A stretch of DNA of 64,000 bases, taken from NCBI RefSeq assembly GCF_032118995.1, contig NC_092651.1, positions 10,875,285-10,939,284 on the forward strand, in the 5' to 3' direction. The position numbers were made by a program, and so were the translations under genes. This DNA comes from Asterias amurensis (lineage: Eukaryota; Echinodermata; Asteroidea; Forcipulatida; Asteriidae). The notes below the pieces were generated by a model, which saw only the letters and a list, made by a program, of their open reading frames with translations, made no database searches and was not told the DNA's origin. How positions within the stretch are numbered: position 1 is the stretch's first letter; each line of letters begins with the position of its first letter. This document shows positions 13,201 to 25,500 of the stretch, one piece after another.

Positions 13201-14685
13201 TGGCATTCTTAGAATGAAGTGATTCTCCATTTCTGGTAGATGCTCGTCTCTGCGTAGTGTGGCTGGATTCATCTTGCTACCTGCACCACCTTGTCTGCTA
13301 TTAGGTGTTGATCTTCCACTGCCTCCGCCTTTAGGGGTTCCTGCCCTATTGAAAAAAGAGATATTTACATGTAGGTCTACATTAAAGATAGTTTATACCT
13401 TTTGTAGATCAAGTTTTTGTTTATGACATGAATCTCTACTCACTGTGAATGAAGATGTATGTAATATAATTTACCTGTAAAATTTTTTAAACCGTGTAAG
13501 TTTTATGTAAATCTGTGAACATTGTGTTTGTGTTGTACAAAAAGTACCCAAACTCTTTAAGTTCCCAGAGGTTCCGTAATAGAGCTCAATAATTCATACT
13601 TTCCAGGCTAATCACTTAAGGCTAACCTCATTAACTCATATGCCATGATACCCTAAGCTGGACCATCCCACACATACTAGAGGGGGTCTCAATCAACAGG
13701 GGTCGGTGATTTGGTAAGGAGGGGGCAGAAAAAAACCTATGCCAGCATTCTTTGTGTACAAAATCGGTATGTAAATTTTCAATGGCAGATTAAACCAAAC
13801 TACAAAACTTAATTAACCCAGTTAGTTTCTCTTGTGTTTTATTACTTGATATTTGAGATAAAACTCGCATGAATTCCCCTTAACCTGATCCCTCTGCTGG
13901 CAGGTTGTATTGACAAAATTGGGTGTGATCCCTGGCTATATTGCAGTTACAGGTTGAATGGCTTCTGACTGGCAACCCTGAAGAAAGTTATTGATAGGGA
14001 GACTGCCATTTATAGAGCTCGATAGCTCAGTTGGAAGAGCGCCGGCAAGGTTTAAAGACACTGGACACTATCGGTAATTGTCAAAGACCACTCTTCTCAC
14101 TTGGTGTTTCTTATCATAAGCATAAAATAACAAACCTGTGAAAATTTGTGCTCAATTGGTTGTCAAAGTTGCAAGAGAATAATAGAAGAAAAAGCACACT
14201 TGTTGCACAAATTGTGTGCTTTCAGATGCTTGATTCGAGACCTCAAAATCTAATTCTGAGGTCTCAAAAATCAAATTCAATTATTTCAGTGAGAAATTAC
14301 TTCTTTTTCAAAAACTTTGCTACTTCAGATGGAGCTGTTTCTCACAATGTTTTATAATATCAATAGCTCTCTAACACTCGTTACCATGTACGGTTTTATG
14401 CTAAGAATTATTTTGAATAATTACCAATAGTGTCCAGTCCCACAAATAAAGATGCACAGCCTTTATACCCAGTTTGTTACCATACCTGCTTCCATTTCGG
14501 TTTGCCCCAGGCCGGCCACCAGGACGACTGTTGGGTCTTCCACCAGGTCTGCTGTTTGGTCTACTACCAGGTCTACTGTTAGACTTGCCACCTGGTCTTG
14601 GCCTGCTACCTGCTGATGACCGTCGTGCATTTGCCGGTGACTTACTCTTGGCCTTGCCACCAGATTTACTGCCACTGCTACTCAT
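7216..14685 (-). CDS. TAF7: Transcription initiation factor TFIID subunit 7 (TAF7), 13 coding exons
   Basis: Exons in transcription order: 14685-14486, 13345-13198, 12750-12672, 12357-12305, 11874-11794, 11642-11522, 10322-10264, 10132-10060, 9571-9491, 9112-8903, 8451-8342, 7621-7562 and 7251-7216. The sum is 1311 nt, 436 aa, with phases consistent throughout. TAF7 is the TFIID subunit that binds TAF1 and restrains its acetyltransferase activity. The TAFII55 N-terminal domain starts at ENHFILRMPQ (about 107-116) and runs through LMDLPCILESHKTIDKKTFW to NHGITPPLKNVRKRRFRK (about 225-243), then IEAPDVEEEVKRLL. An acidic stretch (about 300-365) and a C-terminal coiled coil (about 369-425) follow, as in the family. 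Oddities: an extra N-terminal region of about 100 residues made of Ser/Arg/Pro/Gly repeats, and many introns where the human gene is intronless. The donor after exon 2 (CAG/gtcacc) is weak, so that junction is the least certain. The first coding exon has an acceptor just upstream (14693), so a 5' noncoding exon exists, possibly ending at the donor near 16039. Confidence 0.94.
8786..8820. mobile_element. Solo end fragment of the TTAA MITE family
   Basis: taattaccgatagtgtccag followed by tgccttt matches the terminal repeat of the 390-bp family, but no partner end was found nearby. In a TAF7 intron. Confidence 0.7.
9296..9425 (+). mobile_element. Family B SINE tail fragment in a TAF7 intron
   Basis: Contains gagctgagacagataataag, tgttggcccaacgaccaggg and taaagcccattgagac, corresponding to the 3' half of the 40651 SINE. 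Confidence 0.7.
10478..11055. mobile_element. About 578-bp MITE in TAF7 intron 6
   Basis: The left end ggggcggattgcaccaagcg and the right end, read inverted, gggcagattgcattaaaatg continue as inverted ggtcttag..gtctaagacc motifs on both sides. No coding potential. Confidence 0.75.
12203..12222. repeat. Poly-C tract of 20
   Basis: Twenty consecutive C in a TAF7 intron; on the TAF7 sense strand it is poly-G. Confidence 0.95.
13848..14050 (+). mobile_element. tRNA-related SINE, family C, interrupted by a MITE
   Basis: Carries ggttgtattgacaaaattgg, gtgtgatccc and gatagctcagttggaagagc (A-box-like head of a second tRNA-like unit), then stops at the TTAA MITE. A related copy lies at 5505-5640. Confidence 0.6.
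14052..14448. mobile_element. TTAA-ended MITE, copy in TAF7 intron 1
   Basis: Same family as 47373-47761: left end ttaaagacactggacacta, right end accaatagtgtccagtcc; the right TTAA has decayed. It appears to interrupt a tRNA-derived SINE at its left edge. Confidence 0.87.
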
Positions 14686-15394
14686 CTTGATTCTGTCAAG
14701 AAACAAGTTTGAAATCATTAATAAGTACATCTTTTGTTTTTGCTATAAACTGTGCTTAAGGTTTAAAATGTGGAGCGTGACAGAATCTCATGCCACACTG
14801 GCCCTACAGACAGTAATGTATTGTGTGTACATTTCTTCTGTAAGACATGCGTGCGATGCAGGATTCAATGGGAGTGACAGAGATTGTTGGTGTATTTAAA
14901 TAGTTTATATTGCTAAAAAGACAACTGGCTTTCTCGCGTCTTTGTGTACAAAGCCTTGCTGTGCTGCCAGCGTCCCATCAAAAGACTAAAGACACTGGTC
15001 TCAGACTGGTGTTTATTTAATTTATATAGCTGCGTGGCTCCACAATTGAATACAGGATTCCCTTGGTTGGAGCTGTTTTCAAACTTCAGCTTAGGCTCCA
15101 ACTCTGTTTGATTGATGTTGGAACCATAAGCAAAGAATCGGTGTTTACTTTTTGAGGCAGGCAATTATGTGCATCACGCCAAGCGTATCACGGGAAAGCA
15201 CAGCAGGGAAATTTTGGTTGTGCACGTACGTACTCCCGCCTACTATGCATTCTTCGCTTACATGTACATAGGCCCAGATAGATTGACATCAACGCACAAC
15301 CACAGCATGAACAGCCCATAGGCACAATTTTATAAAAAAGCTGTTTAAAGCTAAAATTCCGAAAATACTGCTCAGCAAATTTATTGTTTGTTTG

Positions 15395-15645
15395 AATGAT
15401 CTCCTCATCAAAGGAACTCGACAAACTCCCACAAAGGGATATAAACACCAAGCTGACAACAGCCAATCTCTCTCATACAAACATTGGTTTAATGTCTAGA
15501 TGATTATATATTACACAAATCAAGAAATTGTGATTCAGTAACTAGATAACAAGATTTATTCTAGTCCTTGTAAAATCAGCAGTTAGCTCGGAGATTTGAA
15601 CCCAGTTGCCCCATGAGCATTATGTGAAGACACGGTCCGCTAACA
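15395..15645 (-). mobile_element. tRNA-derived SINE, family A copy 1
   Basis: Shares with the 18640 copy the order: catcaaggaact-like, ccacaaa, caagctg, atctctctcatac, aacaagatttattctagtc, and a ttgaaccca B-box end. It lies in the upstream region between TAF7 exon 1 and the NIPA promoter. Confidence 0.7.
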
Positions 15646-15785
15646 GAGAACGACCGAGGCGGGCTGCGCTGCGGGGCTCTCGCCCGGCTGCATTGGGGGC
15701 CCGGCACGGGGGGAATCCGCACGGGGCCCCGACTTGGTGGAAAGCTGGTCTTCTGGGAGCACGGCAAAGCTCGGATCACTGCACG
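15646..15785. other. GC-rich island upstream of TAF7 coding exon 1
   Basis: About 140 bases of strongly GC-rich sequence (gggctgcgctgcggggctct, ggggcccggcacgggggg) in an AT-rich setting, joined directly to the end of a SINE. Short open frames exist on both strands but nothing recognisable. Possibly a CpG-type regulatory segment or an inserted fragment. Confidence 0.5.
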
Positions 15786-16039
15786 TTTATCCAATGAAAT
15801 CATCACTCGATCTGACTGGCAGTATACAGCAATAATGGTAACTTTTTGTGGTAACCTACACCATCCCCATGCCTACACTGCTACAGTGCTACAGTCCCCT
15901 ACACACTGATATTTATTTTTTGTGCCGTAGGCTTTTTTTTAGCAAAATGTTCTTTTGTTTTGACAAAGTAACTTTATATGCATGTGGCGGCACTATGCAT
16001 CTGTATGATACTGGGTGATTTTAGAGATAAACCTTACCT

Positions 16040-16588
16040 CAAATAATGTCAAGAATTGTGGATATTGATAAACGATTTCTGACCATCAACCTCTGGAATC
16101 CCAGTTCCTGAGCTGAGATTGTGTACGGATGATAGCGCCCTCTTGTGTGAGAATTATAAGAAGGTCTTCCACCAAGCACTTGGGCGGCCCTTTACATCAG
16201 TCTGCCGAATTGAACTCAACCCAATTAAGAACAAGACTGCTATAATTTTGTGTTTGTTTAATAAAACATCTCATTCATTTGAATTAGGCTATATCTGGAT
16301 TAAACATGCTCTGTTTACCATAATTAATAAATTGCATTGTTCTCAGCAGGCGCGACAAACCACGGCCAAAATTTCAAATCAGGACCAGTTCGCAAATGGA
16401 CACGAAGGAGGGGCTCTTCAACTACACGTTGTAAATTTATTACCCACAGACCATTTCGACGAGAGTTGTTCGGACATCCACCGCTTACTAGACAAGAAGA
16501 GCAGAATAATACTGAATTATCACGGCTTGTGAAGTTTATTTCCGATGACAACATTCAGTGATTTATAATTCCATGATTACCTGCGAAG
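16040..16588. promoter_or_regulatory. Probable divergent promoter region between TAF7 and the NIPA-like gene
   Basis: A good minus-strand donor (gtaagg) lies at about 16034-16039 and could end the TAF7 5' noncoding exon. The first NIPA coding exon starts at 16589 on the + strand. About 550 bases separate them. No TATA box was identified. The assignment is inference from gene layout and splice sites. Confidence 0.35.
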
Positions 16589-19500
16589 ATGTTAGATCCT
16601 GGTAAGTATAGTTATTTTGTATCACAGATTTACCGTCATAAATGTGCCGTCATCATGCCAACAATTTAACCGTGACGCGCCATTCATTTCTACAGCATGG
16701 AAATGATGATGATGGAGGTGGAATTCAATTCCGACCATATTATACCAATCAATGACTCACTGGTGTATTACTATTACCACATAGTTGCGACAACGTATCC
16801 CTCCTCCCGACGGCCGGAAGGCCGGAGGGTTACGAGATTCTTTTAATCGGCAAATGACAATCCGGTCCAACACTAGCCCTGGTAGGTACTAGGACGTCAG
16901 TCAGTGCCACTCTGATGTCCTGGGTATACCTAATAGTAATATAAAGGTTCTTTACGATGCGAACACAAATTTGACTACAATTTCCTTTATTTTTTACCTG
17001 ATTTGAGAAGTTGAAATTCCCTTCTTATATTCATAGTGTCCCTCACTATATTTTCAACGAGTTTACAGCGAACAAATATATCCATGGAAGAAATTATTTC
17101 CGAAAACATGTTGAAGTTCTGCACTGGCGGTGTGATCATCATGTACCAACTGATAGTGTGAGCGCAAGTGCGCATGGCTTTGAGTGCAGTGCGTTGTCTT
17201 GCCGCTAGTCTTCGCCGTCAACTGGGTAGGTGCAATCAACTCGCCTTCAAATCAATTTTGACAGCTACGTACATGCACTACTAGTCACCAGATTTGCCCC
17301 ATTTTTACGACACGCGGAAGCCAGCTTGTTATAAACAGTTCCAGTTGGTCATTATCAAAGGTTTAAACACCACGTGACGCGCTCTCCACCAATAGGAGTA
17401 GAGAACCGGTCTGGGGTATTTATGAATGTATTTCTAGTTTCTACCTCCATGCTCCAATGTCATGAATGTAGTATCAATGTACAATATATATTTTTATTAT
17501 TGTACAATTTATACACATCAGTGCAGTGGGCTTGTCTTGTTGTTTTCATTGTTTGCAGTAGGTTAAACATTGTATAGTGTACTTAATTTCAGGAGTTACA
17601 GGTTTCATTCTGTAGGCCCTAATATAGAAACTAGGTGGACAACTTGTTAGATTTTGATGCATTGATAGCATTATAAACAGCTACCACACGACTCTCCCAA
17701 TACCCGCTTTCTTGTGAGACTGTTGGGTCCCGACTACTGCAGAAGGCTTGTGGGCCGGGTAGGTTTGGCAGAGCCAAAAGTCTTATTTCAGGTTTTGCAA
17801 TTCCAGCAGTCTGGAGCCAGCAGTCTAGCGAGAGTCTCACATGTGAGAGCAGATACACTTTCAACGTGACAATTAACAACTTGTCTACAAGTCTGCATCC
17901 ATCATAACCCCCTTACAACAGTGCACTCTCACCACATAATGGCTACAGTGTGACACTCTAAACATTGGGTAGGTACACATTGTGTACCTTACCCAATGTT
18001 TAGAGTGGTAACACTTCTCAGTTAAATAGAACTACATGTAAATTGACTTCTGTACAAGTTAACCTCCTAATAGTGACACATGCACACACAAATGATATCA
18101 TCTCTTTAATTCCCTTAGTTATGATCATACAGGCTGTATACAAAGCTTGTGGCCATTCTTTTATTGTGTGAGTCTATTGTGTCTTATCATAGAAAACATC
18201 AATTTCATCTACACACTGCCTAACTTTCCTTCCTTCCTTTAAACTATTTAAGTCTGACAGGCAAGATGAACAAACACTTACAAATGTTGCATTGTGTAAT
18301 ACACAGCCAACTCCTCAAATGAGGCAGGACTTTTTTGATCAATGTTCTCCCAGCTCAGAAGAATGCAATGACTTTTTGGGCGCATCTTTGTTATGGAGGA
18401 AATTTTTGCCATAAAGCACAGAGGTTCACCATCGAAACAAGTTGACCAATAGCAATTAATACATGTAACACAGACATAACGGCTAACCTAAAAACAGCTC
18501 AGACATGACATGGGCAACGTGAGTTTTGGCTTTGAGCCTTGCAAGTGTTCTAATATTTCTGGGGAGCCAAGTGGTTGCCCGACCAATCATGCAAGGAAAA
18601 TTGATACTTGTTATCTTCCCATTTGCAGCAAGTAGTTTTTATCCACATCTTCCCATCAAGGGAACTAGGCAAACTTCCACATAAACGACAAGCTGGCACA
18701 GCTGATCTCTCTCATACACAAGTTTTAACGTCTATGATTATGAATTAGACAAATCTAGAACACAATATTTATTCTAGTCATTGTGAACTCAATGGTTTGT
18801 AGCTTGTGGGATTCAAACCCACAACCTTGTTATTGTAAGTCCTGCAGTCTAACCATTGGATCACACTGGCATAGTTTGTGTGGGGTAAGCTTGGGCGATA
18901 TCACGATATTATCGAATATCGCGATATTAACTTGAAAACAATTTCGATATCGGATGGATTTAGTTTTTATCGAAATATATCGATATATCGCGATAATCGC
19001 GATACATCGCGATATCGATTAAATATCGCAATGTATTTGCTAGCTGAGACATCTTGCACCCCATAGGTTTGGAGTAAAACCAGAAGAATAGGTCATTAGA
19101 ACACCTCTCCTATGCTATGACTGTCTCTTCTACAACTTTCAATTGGAGTTTGAAGACTGATGATGTCAAATTTAATTAATCGCGATTATATCGAATATCG
19201 CGATATATTGTCGGCGATATATGGTGAATAAAATAAATCGATATCCCCCAAGCTTAGTGTGGGGTTATTAAGGGGAATCCAGAACTAAAGTGCTTTACAT
19301 GCTGTGTATTAAAGCTGCATGTACATGTACAATGTTTAGTGTACAACATTGCCTAAATTTGTATGAATAAAGATTGAAATTAAAGCTGTGTTTTTCCTTG
19401 TTGTTGCATGTGGTACATACTCACATTTATTTTCTCTCCCCCTAATATTTTCCCTCACCCATACTGTACATGTATCCCCCCATCACTCCCGATAATCCCT

Positions 19501-22500
19501 CTCTCCTGCATTATACCATCATTCTTCCTGTGATGTTTTCATTCATTTAGATGGAGCGTGAAGTTTTCTTTCAACAACTGTATGCACGGGTGTTTTCTTA
19601 ATTTGGTGCTTTGCCATTTACTGAGTTTACACTATTTAAGAATAATTTCATCTCAGGTGAGTAAACATGAATGCATCCTGCATGTTGATGCACCTTGTCT
19701 TGCTACATTCTTTTGACATACACATTTAGCACCTTTGCATTTTGCGCTGACATTGCCTTGTTCCAGAGAATCTTAACACCAACCTACAAGTTCGCACAAG
19801 GACCATATGTCGGCTAGCGGTTGGTATTGCCTGGTGCCCTACACACGTTTTTGAGTTTGAGTACCAGTAAATAAATTACCAGCCAGTCAATAAATGGTCC
19901 TTGTGTGTAATTTGCCTCATGCACCGATATGACCATTTTGGATGCATGTGCACGTACAGTGTACCATAACACCCATTTAGAATAATGTGTAATCTGCACA
20001 TTCATCTTTTCTTCTTTTAAAGATTTAACTTAATAACTTTTATCCTGTACATGTACTTTTCAATCAATACACCATACACTTGAACGAACAACCTCCATCT
20101 TTCCTTTCCTCGCATGGTGTAACCATGGTGTAAACTGACCATTTTCCCATTGAACAATAAAGATGAAATTGAGTGCAAGATTGTTTGTCACAACTATGCT
20201 GTAGTATCGTTGTGAACTAATGAATCTATTCAAGAAATCATTCTTCTTCATAATTTGTTCATGGTTGGCATATATGTACAGGTACATACTATGATTAAAG
20301 TAATTATACCGTGAATGATTCATGTATGATTTACATTGAATACTAAACCATGGAGGTTGAAAAGCTAACAAGCCATTGCATCAATTGGTAAAAAAAGTAC
20401 CAGCACCATTTCGTCCCGCTATTATACATGCTAAAAAATCTACTAGCAACAAACTTGTACAGGTACCATACACCCTTGTACATGGAAATGAACTTCTTGC
20501 TTGCAATAAATTGAAAGTACTTAGTCCTTGCAAATGCTCGGTTTGGGCATGAAATGACATATAGTGCACCACTGTCAAAACTCTGTGTTTGGAGAAAATC
20601 ACAGTTGAAGTTGAACTTTTTCCCAAAACTGCACAGATTGCCATTTTTGAAAAGAGTTTTTCACACCAAAATAAAGCTTTACACATGTACATGTATGGCA
20701 GGAGTAAAACCAGTCCATATGAGTTTGTATAACACCCAATAAGCTACATTGTACGTAGGATGCTTGCTTTAGAACCAAACAAAAAAGCTGTCGTTGCTAT
20801 TATTGTATTAAATTGTTTGCTATGGGATGGGTATATATGTAGTACATTGATTGCTGCATAAGCCAGGAGCTTTTATCTTCCCCTCATTACTTCAGTGTTG
20901 CCTAAAACTCTATTGCCTGTACTGTAAAATTCATGATGAAATACCGGTACACATCGTAGATCTTGTCTCAACGTGTCTGCTCGTTCTGACACACGCCAGG
21001 CAAAATGGTTAGCTTGACGTCATCCTGTTGAGAAAATAACATATTGGCTTCAAGCACATGTGGATTGCTTCATGAACGGCCAATGTCTAGACGTGCATTA
21101 TTATTAACTAGATGGTGGATTATTATTTGAACCCGCCTTTGGGCTATTTTGATTCATTGATTTATTTGTGTGAGTGGGCGGGCCGGGTTGCACAGAAATT
21201 AAAATTTGTGAACTAATATGAAATTAAGCTTCTGCTTATTAACACATTGCCCATTTCAATCTGGTATTTGTATTGAATACCACATTTAAATGGGCAATTG
21301 TTTTAAAAAAGTGTTAAGAATCTGTGAATCTGTGAAATATTTGCTGTATTTATGATCGCATGAGGGCGCTTTCACCTGCAAATTCCCTTCCATCACAATC
21401 ACAGTTTTATCTGTTTTGACTGCTGGTACATTGGTTTCTTGTATCAATGGATAAAATATAATAACATCAAAGAGAAAACAAAGAGTGTTTTACGTGCTTT
21501 GCATCACATAAATTCAGTTCAGGCGGTCAAAAATACTGATCAGATAATTTGATCAGATATTCTGTCAACAAATATGTGTGCATATATTATGTAATGTTGC
21601 AGCTCCCTTTAATTCAGCCAGAGCAAACAACTTGCATGGTGATAAATCAATAACAGTAATCCCCTTACCAGTCTGACAGTATTAAAAAGCCAAAGGGCAT
21701 AGGCCCTACTACATGTAACTCCCAGTCCCAGATGACTTGTCCTGTTTCGAGACAACAGATGTCTGCAAATTCTTAGTTTTTATTCTGTAATGTTTTTATG
21801 TGAATGTGATACTTAGGCACTGGTCAGTTAATCATTGTTTTAAGGTCAGATTTATGCCCAATACATATGTGGCAGAGAAAGTCTTTCCCCCCCCCCCACT
21901 CCATAATGTTCCAGTACTCAGGTACACTCTTCTCATTTTTTACAGAAGAATTCCTGAGATTTTCAGAACATAATGAAGACACAAGAGGAGAGGGTTTACC
22001 ATGACCATGCCACTCACATTTTCATTCATTCATTCATTCATTCATTTTAGAAACGTTTATTTCAATGCTGTCACAATACAACACTGCACATTTATGTGAA
22101 AATGGTCTAGTATCAATTTCGAGCCCTGACATCACTAAATAATAGCAACACTCTTATTTAGTTTGCGGATTTCAAATAGACCTTGAAATTAGTACAGTTT
22201 AGTTTGTTTACTCAGAAGAATGGGAAACCATTGTGTCTAGCTGCGCAACTCACAAATGCCTTGCCCAGTAACAACAATTATGCAATATGCTGTAAATAAA
22301 GTCATTTGTCAGTTGTGCAGTCATTTGTGACTGATCAAGGCATTGTGTTGGTCGTCATTTAAATCTAATTTGCTAGTGGTTTATTGTATATATCAATGGA
22401 AGAGTGATATCGACAATGTGTTGCTACAATGTGAACAGTAAGTGTTACTCAATGCAGGGTTTGCCCTTAACTTTTTCAGTGACTGACCAGCAGCACCAGT

Positions 22501-25500
22501 TTTATATTACTTGACTTTTAACTTCTGCACTTGTCCGTAAATCATATTAAATAGGGTTGCTTTTAAACACTGAACTAGCCAGCTGGACCACTTGGCGTGA
22601 AATTTAACTGGTCCTCAGGTGTTTTAACTGGCATCTGCATGAGCTTGAGCATGATTATTTATTTACAAACATTCATGGTGTTGAGCTACGTGTAGTTCAT
22701 AAGGCACTTAGGACTTTTGGCTTTTATTTATAATAATTGTTTTCATAAAAGTTTATGATAACAAGCAATGGAGAGCTGTTGATAGTATAGAACATTTGAG
22801 AAACAGCCCCCTCTGAAGTAGACTTCAGGCCTGAAGCCTTTTTAGGCATTTGAAAGCGCACATATTTGCGCAAGAAGGGTGTTTTTTCTTTCATTATTCC
22901 CTTGCAACTTCGATGACCAATTGAATCGTGATTTTGACAGACTTGTTATTGGGATCCACCAAGTGAGTTTACTGGTGTTTACACAATGTTCGGCATCGGC
23001 CGCGCTTTACATCAAAGAGTATTAGAAATAGTAGATAAAAAATAATAAATAAGCAACCATTTTTAATTGAAAAGTGAAATTTATATTGAAATTTTAGAAA
23101 TATATTTGTTTTGATACCCTAGCACTGTACATAGCTTTCATATGAGACTGTGTTTGTCATGTTTATTTTGGGATGGTTTGACTCCTGGACTCGTGTGATA
23201 CTAATCAGTGTGGGAAGATCAGTGTGATGGATATGTTTATGCGAACTCCTAGAGCGAGGAATTGTACTGGGATTTATATTGCAGCCAAGATTATAAATGA
23301 ATAGGAGGTCTTGTTTTTGTGGACCCTGGCTATGCTGGGAGTTAAATTATCCATACATGTATAGCTATGCAGTGATTGATCCAGTCTAGCCTTCCTAACC
23401 TGTGCATTCTTTGCGCAAATTGTGTCCTTTGCAAGCTGGCTTGATGTTTCGCTTTTGAAAGGGCAAGGGCACCAAGGCATTGGTGAAGGGCACCTCTATA
23501 AGGTGTTTTTTTAAAGGCAAGGGCACTAAGGCGTTTTCTCATCAGTAAAGGGCACCTCTATGAGATGTTTATAAAAGGGCAAAAGCACCAAGGCATTTCT
23601 CCTAAGTATGAGGAAATTGTAAACTTCTATAGAACTATTGTATGGGGCACCAAGGTAGCGGAGGTGATTGTCCTTGATATACTTTACCATAGTTGCTCTG
23701 TCCTTCGTATGGGCAGTAGGTCTTGTGTACTTGGATTAGTAGTGCATGTAATATAACTGAGAACACTTATCATAAGAGTTGCTAGGTTATAACCCTGGTG
23801 TTTCTGGTTCACGTACATGTAGAAAACACCCTTCTTGTTTACTTCCTCAGGCTTGAGAATAACAGTTATTTTTAGGCATAACATGTTTTCTATGTTGGCG
23901 TAACGGGCCCCCAAAAATAGGGTACATGTAGGTAGGGAGTGATTTTTTTTTCTTTTTATGTTTCTCTCCCTCCCAGCAACGAAAATGACATGTTTTCTAA
24001 TAGTTTAAGTCGTTAGTATACACAATAACAAAAGAAAACAAGGCTACACACACCAACAAACAACAGAGTCGGCCGTATTTTTAGGGTAGGTCGAGTTACG
24101 CGAACATTTCAATTTTTTTTTTTATGTCTTATAAGGCATCCTTGGTTTCATTACCAGAAATTTACATATGTACAGTAGGCCCTATTATGATTTATAAAAT
24201 AGTTAAAACCAATGATTAGTAATAGTATTGGTACTACTACTTTAATAATATTCAAGAGAGCAGTGATTAAATCGTAAAGTGTTTGACAATTAACAATTAA
24301 TACTGATTGGAATGGTGCATATTACTTAGTCAATTACCGTGTATGTTAATTTTATGCATTGTACAATATGAGTACAAGCAATAAAAGTGAGTCGCGTTTA
24401 AACAATTACGGTGATTACCATTGAGGAGATAAAATGCATTGTACGTGTGCTGTACAAGTTGTGATTACGCTATTCTTGATGCAAAGTTGCCTGCTGAAAG
24501 AAATCATCCTATAGATCGCTTACATCTTTTACTTTGTTCATATTCCATTTTGCATGGTTCCTTGAGTGTTTTCTATGCATGACAGTCTGCTGACTTGCTT
24601 AAGGCTTGCTCAATGCATGCTTGAATATTATTTGCATACTGAGTGCAATACCATCCATGTGTAACAACAGGTTGGGAAGATCTGGTAAACATTACACTTG
24701 CTAGGAAAACAGAAAACATATTTGTGGTTGTATGACGTCCATGTTCATTCATTGATTATGAAATTAAACATTGATTTTTTCTGTCTGGGTTTCCTCATGC
24801 ACAAGCTAGCGGATGATGGATAATGTACTTATGAGGTTCCAGCCATATATATGCAAACCAAAACGGCTAAAGCTTATAAGTAAATGATCTTATTTGGATG
24901 CAAAGTCCAATACAATACCTATTGTAATTGTAATGCATATTGACTAACCACCATGTGAACATTACATTCTAATCTACATTTATGTACATGTACACTGTAT
25001 GACAAGTAAGGAAAGCTTTAAATATGAGCAGCAACAACTGGCCCTGCTTGCAATTGTACTGTACATCCAGGCCTGGAATTACACGCATGCCACAAAGGTC
25101 ATGGCCTCAGTTGCCCCTGGTCTTGGCCTTGGTGCCCCTTCAAAAGTTTCCCATACATGTAGACTTTAAGATTTTCAAATGGAAGTGCCCTTTTCAAAAC
25201 GAAAATGGCATTGCCCTTTCCATGATGACATTCCAGTACTATACCCATCAACATAAAGTTTTCATTTAATAAAGAGTGGTATGAATTTATTTTGTGGCAG
25301 GTTCTGAAGAAAATCAGACAGCGTGGTTTGACAACTCCAGCAACACCGAGTCCACACCCGATTTGCAGACCACCCTCCAGTGGGACATTGTGACCAGTAA
25401 TAAGACAACCATCTGGGATCTCATCTCTGAAAGGACTAACGACACCACCATGTCTCCAAACACTGACGAAGTCGCATCCAAGGATTTCTACATTGGTCTG

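Larger units (their letters stand above)
16602..25300 (+). other. NIPA intron 1, repeat-filled
   Basis: An 8.7-kb stretch with the composite repeat (16783), SINE A, the hAT MITE, hairpins at 17954 and 21239, an (attc)n tract and the 23455 tandem. Apart from these no coding exon is supported; several 60-100 codon ORFs lack family similarity and splice support. Confidence 0.6.

Noticed and set aside
14474-14899. 141-codon + strand ORF rich in Leu/Pro/Gly
   Set aside because: It is antisense to the Arg/Pro/Gly-rich first coding exon of TAF7; its composition follows from that.
15576-15806. Short ORFs through the GC-rich block as a horizontally transferred gene
   Set aside because: Too short, open on both strands because of composition, and no protein family recognised. 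Kept only as a composition anomaly.
18900-19250. GATATCG-rich stretch as a replication origin or satellite
   Set aside because: Terminal inverted repeats and 8-bp target duplications explain it as a MITE.
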